Source: Bacteroidota bacterium (GTDB lineage Bacteria; Bacteroidota; Bacteroidia; Chitinophagales; Chitinophagaceae). From it: a stretch of DNA of 38,761 bases. Below are positions 1-6,201 of this stretch, in pieces (the stretch's first letter is position 1; every line of letters starts with the position of its first letter). Below the pieces are notes generated by a model, which worked only from the letters and a program-made list of their open reading frames with translations, searched no databases and was not told the origin of the DNA. The stretch covers positions 1 to 38,761 of the forward strand of contig BJGL01000014.1 in assembly GCA_014190475.1 (NCBI GenBank). Direction: 5' to 3'. The position numbers were made by a program, and so were the translations under genes.

Positions 1-1
1 C

Positions 2-937
2 ATGTTGAAGGGGAATGAGTTAACTGGCACTAAGCGTAAACTTTTTTTCTGGGCGCATTCGCTAGCTGAAAAGTTTGAAATCAATACCAGCTTGAGTCCC
101 ATTTATAAATTCCAGTTAGCACTTGCGAATAAATTAATTTTTAGCAAATGGAGAGAAGCGCTCGGTGGAAATGTAAAAGCCATCATTAGCGGAGGAGCTG
201 CCTGCCAGGTGAGATTAATTCGAATTTTTACTGCGGCGCGTATTGTGATCATGGAGGGGTATGGATTAACTGAAACCTCACCTGTAATCAGTGTAAACCG
301 TTTTGATGAACATGGACGCGAATTTGGTTCAGTGGGACCTTTTATTGAGGGAGTAGAAGTAAAAATTGCAGAGGATGGTGAGATTCTTTGTAAAGGACCC
401 AATATTATGATGGGCTACTACAAACGTCCCGACCTGACTGCTGATGTAATGCAAGGAGATTGGTTTATGACTGGAGACATTGGTACTTTTTCTTCAAGAG
501 GTTATTTAAAAATAACGGATCGTAAAAAAGAACTCTTTAAAACTAGTGGAGGAAAATATGTTGCCCCACTTCCCATTGAAAGTCGATTGAAGGAATCAAT
601 TTTCATTGAGCAAACCATGGTAATTGGAGCCGATCGAAAATTTGTAAGTGCCTTAATTGTCCCTTCCTTCCCTAATTTACTTGACTGGTGCCGTCAGCAA
701 GGAATTACAGAAACAAATCCTACTGTGTTGTGCAAACATCCCCGTGTTATTGAACATTACCAGGAGTTAGTAGAGAGCTTCAATAAATTTTTTAACCCAG
801 TGGAGCAAGTGAAAAAATTCTCCTTGCTACCCAATGATTGGGGTGTTGACAGCGGTGAATTAACTCCGAAGCTTTCTTTAAAGAGAAAAGTGATACTGGA
901 AAAATTCAAGGAGGCAATTGAGCAGATCTATGCTTAA
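2..937 (+). CDS. Long-chain acyl-CoA synthetase (AMP-forming), 5'-truncated by window edge
   Basis: Activates long-chain fatty acids to acyl-CoA with ATP, normally at the inner face of the cytoplasmic membrane. The visible 311 residues are the C-terminal half of the ANL adenylating fold. They contain MEGYGLTETSP (adenylate-binding), the MTGDIG aspartate motif, the ITDRKKELFKTSGGKYV hinge region, and a C-terminal SGELTPKLSLKRK segment holding the probable catalytic lysine. Full-length members are near 590 residues, so about half the gene lies upstream of base 1 and the Met at base 2 is probably internal. The stop overlaps by 4 bp, tail to tail, the leftward gene ending at 934. This is core chromosomal context outside the island. 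The substrate chain length is inferred from overall resemblance to FadD/ACSL-type proteins. Confidence 0.9.
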   Translation: MLKGNELTGTKRKLFFWAHSLAEKFEINTSLSPIYKFQLALANKLIFSKWREALGGNVKAIISGGAACQVRLIRIFTAARIVIMEGYGLTETSPVISVNRFDEHGREFGSVGPFIEGVEVKIAEDGEILCKGPNIMMGYYKRPDLTADVMQGDWFMTGDIGTFSSRGYLKITDRKKELFKTSGGKYVAPLPIESRLKESIFIEQTMVIGADRKFVSALIVPSFPNLLDWCRQQGITETNPTVLCKHPRVIEHYQELVESFNKFFNPVEQVKKFSLLPNDWGVDSGELTPKLSLKRKVILEKFKEAIEQIYA

Positions 938-1407
938 CGCCCTCGGCTGGAGTCACGACGACCGCGCTGCATCATTTTAACAACAAACTGATCGTAGCCC
1001 TTCTGCTGTTCTTCCGTTAAAAGTTTTCTGACTTTTTGCAGATAACTAACCGTCAGCGAATTGATAGTGGATTGCCAATCGTTTATTTTTTGATTGCTGA
1101 CAGACAGTAACGAATCAGTGGCTGCAGCACCTGTAGTAGTAAATAGTGCCGTTTTTACCTGACGGATTGAGTCATAGTAAACACCCACATTCTTAAAATG
1201 CGCTTCTCTTAATTCCCGGTGTTGCTTTTCCTGTTCTGGAGAAAGATTTATTTCTTTTGCTAACAGCGAAGAGGTGTCCATTCGCTCCCGGCCATACGAT
1301 CGGTGTGATTTGTTTCTATCAAGCACTAAATAAATTACTAAGCCGGTATTGATAAGTAATAATAATATGACGGCGGTGGTAAGAAAGCGAGGTGAATTTG
1401 TACTCAT
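934..1407 (-). CDS. CpxP/Spy-like membrane-anchored periplasmic protein
   Basis: A 157-residue protein with one N-terminal membrane segment (about residues 10-29, rich in L, I and V) and no lipobox, so it is probably anchored facing the periplasm. The rest is a charged helical region with two LTxxQ-like motifs, INLSPEQEKQHRELREAHF and KLLTEEQQKGYDQF. These are typical of the CpxP/Spy/zinc-resistance-associated family, which senses or chaperones envelope stress. It is the last gene of a three-gene leftward unit after an ECF sigma factor and a small membrane protein; the gap to the previous gene is 6 bp. That context suggests it acts in the sensory arm of the sigma circuit. The family assignment is moderate and the signal sensed is unknown. 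Confidence 0.65.
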   Translation of the reverse strand: MSTNSPRFLTTAVILLLLINTGLVIYLVLDRNKSHRSYGRERMDTSSLLAKEINLSPEQEKQHRELREAHFKNVGVYYDSIRQVKTALFTTTGAAATDSLLSVSNQKINDWQSTINSLTVSYLQKVRKLLTEEQQKGYDQFVVKMMQRGRRDSSRGR

Positions 1408-1413
1408 ATAAAA

Positions 1414-1752
1414 CTATTTAACAACAGCCCACTCAATTGGATTTTCCTGATAAGGAGTAACTTCTTGCAATGCGTATTCTGTTTTCCATTGTGTTTGCTC
1501 CTCCACTTCAGTCCATTTTTGCTCTGGAGTGACGGGCTGATTTAAAAGCAGATACACATTGGTCACTAATAAAAATAGTAAGGACAGTAAGGCCAATGAG
1601 GGTTGCAGCGAAAACCCATTTTTGGGTTGGGCATATTCCGCCTCCATACGTGATCTTAATCGGGAATAGAAATAAGGCGAAACGGAGGCCCGCTTAACCT
1701 GATCGAGGCTGTTCAGCAACTTTTCTATTCTTGGTGTTACGTCTTGTTTCAT
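1414..1752 (-). CDS. Small single-pass membrane protein, probable anti-sigma factor
   Basis: A 112-residue protein. An N-terminal cytoplasmic-looking segment of about 45 residues contains SLDQVKRASVSPYFYSRLRSR. One hydrophobic helix follows (about residues 50-70, LALLSLLFLLVTNVYLL), then a short acidic C-terminal tail. It lies 42 bp downstream of the ECF sigma gene and 6 bp upstream of the CpxP-like gene. In Bacteroidota, a small one-helix protein directly after an ECF sigma gene is usually the cognate anti-sigma factor, and the phrase resembling 'PYFYSRLRSR' is common in such proteins. No zinc-binding ZAS motif (HxxxCxxC) is present, so the assignment is by position and topology only. Confidence 0.55.
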   Translation of the reverse strand: MKQDVTPRIEKLLNSLDQVKRASVSPYFYSRLRSRMEAEYAQPKNGFSLQPSLALLSLLFLLVTNVYLLLNQPVTPEQKWTEVEEQTQWKTEYALQEVTPYQENPIEWAVVK

Positions 1753-1794
1753 GGAAGAAGTGGTTTGACGTGGTATTAAAATAAAACTTTCTCG

Positions 1795-2376
1795 TTAGGG
1801 TGTAGATATCTTTTTTTCCAGGATTTTTCGAAGATTTAGACGAGCCCGGTGCATAAGGGATTCAACGGCCGGGAGGGTATTTCCCATCACCTCAGCAATT
1901 TCCAGGTAAGAGAGCCCCTCCAGTTTGTGTAATACAAAAGCAACTTTCTGATTTTCAGGAAGCTGAGCGATGGCTGTCATAAGCTGGGCGGCTTCTTCTT
2001 TTCTCTCCAGGGATACACCGGGATGATTAAAATCTTGAATATTCTCCATCGGACTTTCCTCGGCTGTTTCCCACAACCTTTTTAAAAGCCCAAACCGCTT
2101 TTTGCTTTTTCGGGCCCTCAAGAGGTCTAGCGCACGGGTAGTAGTAATTCGGTAGATCCATGTAGAAAGCTTGGCTTCGGATTTAAAGCTGCCGATAGAA
2201 CGGTACACTTGTATAAACACTTCCTGTGCCACATCCTCGGCATCCGATTCATTTTGCACAATACCCAATGCGGTATTATATACAAGATCCTGATACTGCT
2301 CTACAAGGATACGAAAAGCGGATTCATCACCACGCTTTAAGCGTTCAATTAAATCTAGTTCGTCCTGGGATACCAT
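1795..2376 (-). CDS. ECF-type RNA polymerase sigma-70 factor
   Basis: A 193-residue group IV sigma factor. Region 2 (about residues 15-90) includes YQDLVYNTALGIVQN, the DAEDVAQEVFIQVYRSI motif for core binding, and STWIYRITTTRALDLLR for -10 recognition. Region 4 (about 125-188) contains LPENQKVAFVLHKLEGLSY and a helix-turn-helix EIAEVMGNTLPAVESLMHRAR. There is no region 1.1 or 3, as expected for ECF proteins. It is the first gene of a leftward three-gene unit with a probable anti-sigma and a CpxP-like protein, so it probably controls an envelope-stress or housekeeping response. The tRNA-Arg gene starts 76 bp away on the opposite strand, and this intergenic region must hold promoters for both. 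Confidence 0.93.
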   Translation of the reverse strand: MVSQDELDLIERLKRGDESAFRILVEQYQDLVYNTALGIVQNESDAEDVAQEVFIQVYRSIGSFKSEAKLSTWIYRITTTRALDLLRARKSKKRFGLLKRLWETAEESPMENIQDFNHPGVSLERKEEAAQLMTAIAQLPENQKVAFVLHKLEGLSYLEIAEVMGNTLPAVESLMHRARLNLRKILEKKISTP

Positions 2377-2409
2377 TTACGCCTTACAATTTAAGGCAGT
2401 TTTTCGTGT

Positions 2410-2417
2410 TATCTTTG
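2410..2417 (+). promoter_or_regulatory. Candidate Bacteroidota -7 box (TATCTTTG) for tRNA-Arg
   Basis: TATCTTTG matches the Bacteroidota primary-sigma -7 consensus TAnnTTTG exactly and lies 35 bp before the first base of tRNA-Arg. That would leave a leader of roughly 30 nt. No clear TTG-type -33 element is visible at the usual distance, so the call rests on the -7 box and its position. Confidence 0.45.
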
Positions 2418-2452
2418 ACCCCTTTGATAAACAGCCGCTGTGCTGGATTACC

Positions 2453-2524
2453 GGTCCCGTAGTTCAATGGATAGAATAGAAGTTTCCTAAACTTTTGATA
2501 CAGGTTCGATTCCTGTCGGGACTA
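2453..2524 (+). tRNA. tRNA-Arg (anticodon CCT)
   Basis: A complete cloverleaf can be drawn. The acceptor stem is GGTCCCG/CGGGACT with a terminal G-T pair. The D arm is GTTC/GAAT, the anticodon arm is GAAGT-TTCCTAA-ACTTT with anticodon CCT, and the T arm is ACAGG-TTCGATT-CCTGT. The discriminator is A. CCA is not encoded (CCC follows), as in many Bacteroidota tRNAs. The 3' end, from TCCTGTCGGGACTA into one flanking C, recurs near 37.4 kb and 38.4 kb, marking the gene as the integration target of the adjacent recombinase-bearing island. The recombinase gene runs antisense across the 3' half of this tRNA and stops inside the anticodon loop. Confidence 0.95.
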
Positions 2525-4097
2525 CCCAGTGAGAATTACGGCTTCTTTTTGAAAAGGAGCCGTTTTTATTTTCCTCTAAAACCTTTGCTGCACTTATGAT
2601 TGAGGTGAAGAGGCTATTGATACGAGGAGTTCGAACTCTGTCTTTTTGCTTGTTGTATAGTATTCCTTCAGGATAGATGAGGTGCTGAAGCTTTTGCTTA
2701 TCATCATAATCGCTAGAAAGCCATAACTGGCGGGCATTTTGTGCTATTGCCAATCCCTTTTTTACGGCCTTTTCCAGGTTCGAACTACTAATGGGGTTGT
2801 TACCAAGATCCTGAGTGATTTGGCCAACTTCTATCTCGAATTTTTCTCGGTATTTTTCAAACAAAGATTTATCCAACTCTCCACTAACAAATCTGTATTC
2901 CAACTTTTCTAACCTGTCACGTGCTTCAGTTATTTTTCGCTTTAACACTGATTGCTCTTTCTCTTTATCAGCCAGCTTTAATTGCAGCTGCTCAGCGATC
3001 AGATCGGCTAATCTCCTTTCATACGCTTGCTTGAATTTCAGTTTCTCTATTTCCGCTTCAAACAATGAGTTTAAGTGCTCTGCTCGGACATTCACAGCGG
3101 TACCTTTAGCCCTTGTTTTATAATAATAAATCCCCTTCTGGACATACCCGGTAAAAGGAGAGAGTGAAACCTCATCTTTAGCAAAAGATTTTAGGGGCAG
3201 CTCTTCAATCTTGAACTTCTTTGATATCCCCTTGTGAGGATTCTGTGAAATAATCCCATTAGCACGATTAAATAGCTCTTCGGAAACAAGAGGCACATGC
3301 TTTCCTTTATATACCTCGCCCGGAATCAATGAGTGGGTGATGTAACCGCAGTAGAAGGGATTAGAGATTATTCCGACAAAGCTTTTGTAATTGATAGCTG
3401 ATCCCATCTTATTAAGTTTCTCTACAATCTCAAGATTATTAAGCTTACCCTCTGCTTTCCATTTGAAAGCAAGCTTCAATAGTTCGCCATCCTTATTTAT
3501 TTCATAAACATGCTCTCTCGCCTTATGCTTAGGTTTTGTATTCGTATATCCAAAGGGAGTTGCTGATACCCAATAACCCTGCCGGAGATTTTCTACCATA
3601 CCCTTTACCACCTTATCCTTACGCAGCTCATTGTCATAATTTCCAAAAAGGTAGAAGATATTTTGTTGCAATTTTCCCGATGGGGTGGTCACATCAACAT
3701 CCTGAAACACCGATAATACCTTTACACCCAAAGATTCTAATGTACGGGTTAAGGCACCAGCATTTTCACTTCGTGAAAAGCGCTCATAAGAATATACCAG
3801 AATGGCAGAGATTGTTTTATCCCTTTTCACGTAATCAAGCATTCGAACAAACTCTTTTCGCTCGTCACTTTTGGCAGATTCATAAGTTCCGCCAAAAATC
3901 ATTTTCACCATTAGGCCGCGGTGCTCGGCAAACTCCTGACAAGATTTTCTTTGCGATTCTAAACTGGTGTTTAGCATCGCTTGCTCGTAGCTGGATACCC
4001 GGGTATAGATAACAATGTTGTTCCCGCTACGCCAAGAGATCTTAGTAGAAGTTTTAGCGAATCGCTGCATTCCAGTAATCGCAGAGCTATTTTTCAT
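2487..4097 (-). CDS. Large serine recombinase (integrase) running antisense into tRNA-Arg
   Basis: A 536-residue site-specific recombinase from the ATG at 4097; an in-frame TTG at 4112 would add five residues. The N-terminal resolvase domain has NIVIYTRVSSYEQ (catalytic serine about residue 35) and the conserved YSYERFSRS arginine region. The Recombinase DNA-binding domain follows (GYWVSATPFGYT through SNPFYCGYITHSLIPGEVYK), then the zinc-ribbon region and a long coiled coil (about residues 360-435). The zinc-ribbon block (SLSPFTGYVQKGIYYYKTRAKG) has none of the usual four cysteines. The last 12 sense codons and the TAG stop lie inside tRNA-Arg, ending VVPTGIEPVSKV. It is the only recombinase in the island and the natural candidate for its integration and excision. 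It overlaps a 46-codon upstream reading frame by 11 bp. Confidence 0.93.
   Translation of the reverse strand: MKNSSAITGMQRFAKTSTKISWRSGNNIVIYTRVSSYEQAMLNTSLESQRKSCQEFAEHRGLMVKMIFGGTYESAKSDERKEFVRMLDYVKRDKTISAILVYSYERFSRSENAGALTRTLESLGVKVLSVFQDVDVTTPSGKLQQNIFYLFGNYDNELRKDKVVKGMVENLRQGYWVSATPFGYTNTKPKHKAREHVYEINKDGELLKLAFKWKAEGKLNNLEIVEKLNKMGSAINYKSFVGIISNPFYCGYITHSLIPGEVYKGKHVPLVSEELFNRANGIISQNPHKGISKKFKIEELPLKSFAKDEVSLSPFTGYVQKGIYYYKTRAKGTAVNVRAEHLNSLFEAEIEKLKFKQAYERRLADLIAEQLQLKLADKEKEQSVLKRKITEARDRLEKLEYRFVSGELDKSLFEKYREKFEIEVGQITQDLGNNPISSSNLEKAVKKGLAIAQNARQLWLSSDYDDKQKLQHLIYPEGILYNKQKDRVRTPRINSLFTSIISAAKVLEENKNGSFSKRSRNSHWVVPTGIEPVSKV
2511..2525. repeat. Left attachment-site copy (attL) at the tRNA-Arg 3' end
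   Basis: TCCTGTCGGGACTAC here is identical to bases 37372-37386. The last 14 bases are also identical to 38366-38379. Identity stops at the next base on the right (CCAGTG here, TTGTTA at the other two). A direct repeat of a tRNA 3' end bracketing recombinase-led DNA is the classic footprint of tRNA-targeted integration. The intact tRNA sits at this end, so this copy is attL and the distant copies are attR-like. Confidence 0.8.
2538..2568 (+). terminator. Hairpin plus T-run after tRNA-Arg, inside the recombinase coding region
   Basis: ACGGCTTCTTTT and AAAAGGAGCCGT form a near-perfect stem of up to about 11 bp (one G-T pair), followed by TTTTATTTTCC on the plus strand. It starts 14 bp after the tRNA and fits a rho-independent terminator for it. 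The same bases encode the recombinase segment NGSFSKRSR on the minus strand, so the hairpin serves the tRNA while remaining translatable. Because it lies on the island side of the attachment site, this terminator was supplied by the element rather than by the chromosome. Confidence 0.6.
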
Positions 4098-4227
4098 GGT
4101 TTGATTTTTCAATTTCTCTTAATATCACATTACAAATTATCGTAGATAGCATTTTCAGCTCCTCGAGCTGAGTTTCGTTGATTTCCTCATTATTTTCATT
4201 TAATTCAACATTTTTTTCCTCCAACAT
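4087..4227 (-). CDS. Possible small acidic helical protein (46 aa) overlapping the recombinase start
   Basis: ATG at 4227 to TAG at 4087-4089 gives 46 residues beginning MLEEKNVELNENNEEINE and ending REIEKSNHEK. The composition is acidic and helix-forming. Its end overlaps the recombinase ATG (4097) by 11 bp, the arrangement of a translationally coupled pair, and it lies downstream of the leftward MerR-like gene. It could be a small accessory factor such as a directionality factor, or a leader peptide. No homology is recognised. The case rests on length, composition and coupling, so a chance open frame remains possible. Confidence 0.35.
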   Translation of the reverse strand: MLEEKNVELNENNEEINETQLEELKMLSTIICNVILREIEKSNHEK

Positions 4228-4281
4228 TTGGTAGCAGTTGAAAGCTCCGCCAAGAGTATTGGAGGGCAGCTGCTGTTAATA

Positions 4282-5226
4282 TTATTTGCCGGGGCTACCG
4301 GAATATATTGACTTCTTTAATTTTTGAAAAGTGATACTATCGGCACCACGCACAGAAAGAGTGACTTCTTCATATTGGCCCAAGCCAATAGCCAGACGAA
4401 TCCTTTTTGCATCGTCGCCACTAATTTGCTTGAAATGTTTGCTATCCACTCGGACAACTTCACCACCCGATAGCTTTATAGTTAGCTCACTTATGTTTTT
4501 GCTATTCAGTGCAGCGAGGACTTTCTTCTCATTTTCATTCAACAACCCTGGTATTCTTATTAGCCCTAAGTCCTCTGACTGAATGAACTCCTTTAAAAAG
4601 TAGAAGATCGAGAGATAAATATGCGGAGCAGCTGGATCAGGAGATGTATTGCCGAGAGGATGGATTTCTTCACCCAGGCGCTTCATGCAAATTCCACCAG
4701 GGAATACCAAAATGCCAGCCTCCTGATTATTATCGAGGCACCAAATAATCAGATCGGTTAGAAAATTGATCTCAAACTTTAGGCCATATAAAAGAATACT
4801 ATCCTCTAGCATCTGGCTTAAGCGTAGCAAAGTTTCCCGCTCATCCTCATTAATTGTCTGAGCCAACTCTTTCTCTCTTAGACGGTCGTAGTGATATTTG
4901 ATTCTCTTTTTTGGCAGCTCCTCCAGGTAAGCATCTTTAAATAGGCGATCGCATAGCTGAGCTGTATCGCTTACCCCGTAACCTAGTGCTCTAAGGTGAT
5001 CCAAGATTCTAAGCCAGATGACTTGAGCAAAGCTAATCTCTACGTTGTGCTTGCCCTTTGGTATAAAAGGCATGAGCCCGTTTCTTCTCCAAAATGGAAA
5101 GGATTCAGACATCTGCTTATTTTTTAAGTCCTTCAGGTTGCTAACCGGATAAACAGGATAAAAAATATACTGCCTGAATTCTTTTAGACTAATCCGATCT
5201 TTATCCAACATTTTTTCATTTTTCAT
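4282..5226 (-). CDS. MerR-like DNA-binding protein of unknown function
   Basis: A 314-residue soluble protein. Residues about 25-100 resemble a MerR-type winged helix: an initial YPVSNL, then FPFWRRNGLMPFIPKGKHN (like the 'W...GLLPF...G' turn) and ISFAQVIWLRILDHLRALGYG. The C-terminal 200 residues are not recognised and show no membrane segment; they include a compact strand-rich end, VDSKHFKQISGDDAKRIRLA and beyond. It is transcribed in the same direction as the recombinase and diverges from the two small genes to its right, with 50 bp between them. In many integrated elements such a gene controls the recombinase or divergent accessory genes; that role is inferred from position only. Confidence 0.5.
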   Translation of the reverse strand: MKNEKMLDKDRISLKEFRQYIFYPVYPVSNLKDLKNKQMSESFPFWRRNGLMPFIPKGKHNVEISFAQVIWLRILDHLRALGYGVSDTAQLCDRLFKDAYLEELPKKRIKYHYDRLREKELAQTINEDERETLLRLSQMLEDSILLYGLKFEINFLTDLIIWCLDNNQEAGILVFPGGICMKRLGEEIHPLGNTSPDPAAPHIYLSIFYFLKEFIQSEDLGLIRIPGLLNENEKKVLAALNSKNISELTIKLSGGEVVRVDSKHFKQISGDDAKRIRLAIGLGQYEEVTLSVRGADSITFQKLKKSIYSGSPGK

Positions 5227-5249
5227 GATTCAAATATATATATTTTATC

Positions 5250-5257
5250 TATCTTTG
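5250..5257 (+). promoter_or_regulatory. Candidate -7 box (TATCTTTG) for the 5277 gene pair
   Basis: TATCTTTG is an exact TAnnTTTG match 19 bp before the ATG at 5277, in a very AT-rich 50-bp divergent intergenic region. The predicted transcript would have a leader of only about 12-15 nt. No convincing -33 TTG element is visible, because the expected position overlaps the start of the divergent MerR-like gene. That overlap would make the region a natural target for that gene product. Confidence 0.45.
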
Positions 5258-5276
5258 GCTTATAAATTTAGATTTT

Positions 5277-5684
5277 ATGAAAAATAAAAGAGTTTCAAAT
5301 AGGAGATACCCCCCTAAGAAATGCCCCCAATGTCAAAGGAATTATATTCCAACAAGCAAAAGGCAAATTTATTGCGTACCCCAATGTCGGATTGATTTTA
5401 ATAATGACAAGAGAAATAGGGATGACGCCCAAAGCGTCAGTTTCACTAAAGCGCTGAAAATCAATAGAAAATCCTTGAAGAAAGGATTCGAAAAACTAGA
5501 GAAACATCAAGAGCAATACTTGAACCTTGAATTTCTAAAATATGATGGGTTTAATCCTGCTATTTATAGTGACCAATCCATAGAAAAAGGTAATGGAAAT
5601 ATGATCCTCTGGAGCTTAGACTATGGAATAGAGGGAATTGATAAACAAAGAACTATTATTAAAATTCATAAAAGATTCCAATGA
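5277..5684 (+). CDS. Small putative zinc-finger DNA-binding protein
   Basis: A 135-residue basic protein. Its N-terminus has four cysteines (residues 16, 19, 33 and 37) spaced C-x2-C-x13-C-x3-C in CPQCQRNYIPTSKRQIYC followed by VPQC. This is consistent with a treble-clef or zinc-ribbon knuckle. A lysine-rich helical segment follows (about 55-80, INRKSLKKGFEKLEK). Small proteins of this kind in Bacteroidota mobile DNA are usually uncharacterised. It overlaps the next gene by 4 bp (ATGA), so the two are almost certainly co-translated. Divergent transcription from the MerR-like gene suggests a small accessory module of the island. Metal binding is predicted from cysteine spacing only. Confidence 0.6.
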   Translation: MKNKRVSNRRYPPKKCPQCQRNYIPTSKRQIYCVPQCRIDFNNDKRNRDDAQSVSFTKALKINRKSLKKGFEKLEKHQEQYLNLEFLKYDGFNPAIYSDQSIEKGNGNMILWSLDYGIEGIDKQRTIIKIHKRFQ

Positions 5685-5989
5685 GTAACTTTCGTCCATT
5701 AACTTTAAACGAACTCCTATTTCGAGAGCCAACAAAGATTGAGATCGCTGTTGAGCAATTTAAAGAAGAAACAATTTTAGCAAAGGAGGCCTCAAAGGCA
5801 CTACCATCGGATTTGGAACAACTCAACCTAACCGCAGCTCCTGCCATGACTCCGTCAACTAGTATCGCCCTGCTACAATTCATCAAGCGAAATCGGTTCG
5901 CGATAATTTTGACAACAAGCATAATAATAATACTAGCAGCAACCTATCAAAACGAAAAACGAAAGGCAAAAAAACTGAGTGACAGGTAA
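5681..5989 (+). CDS. Small C-terminally membrane-anchored hypothetical protein
   Basis: A 102-residue protein with a soluble N-terminal part starting MSNFRPLTLNELLFREP and a helical stretch PTKIEIAVEQFKEETILAKEA. One hydrophobic segment (about residues 71-89, RFAIILTTSIIIILAATY) is followed by a short positive tail KRKAKK. Positive charge after the helix suggests a tail-anchored protein facing the cytoplasm. It starts within the stop of the zinc-finger-like gene (ATGA overlap), so they probably work together. It is not recognised as any known family. The 212 bp after it (5990-6201) are very AT-rich, with several ATATAAATAT-like stretches and no gene. Confidence 0.55.
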   Translation: MSNFRPLTLNELLFREPTKIEIAVEQFKEETILAKEASKALPSDLEQLNLTAAPAMTPSTSIALLQFIKRNRFAIILTTSIIIILAATYQNEKRKAKKLSDR

Positions 5990-6201
5990 AAAAGGTCCTT
6001 TCTATACTTAAACCCAACAGATTGATATCGACCTAATAGCAACATAAATCAAAACAAATCAATACGTATCGATATATATAAATATGATAAGAAATACATC
6101 AAATTATATAAATATAAATTGATACTCATCTAAATGAATATTCACTGTTAGGTTACAAAGAGTATAGTTTAATGATAAGATCAAATTTAGAATTAGCTGA
6201 G

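Noticed and set aside
3536-4012. Plus-strand open frame opposite the recombinase (158 codons)
   Set aside because: Fully antisense to a well-supported gene, with no recognisable motif and unnatural composition; a shadow frame.
5990-6201. CRISPR-like or iteron-like repeats in the AT-rich gap
   Set aside because: Only irregular ATATAAATAT-type similarity is visible, with no constant unit length or spacing; low complexity explains it.
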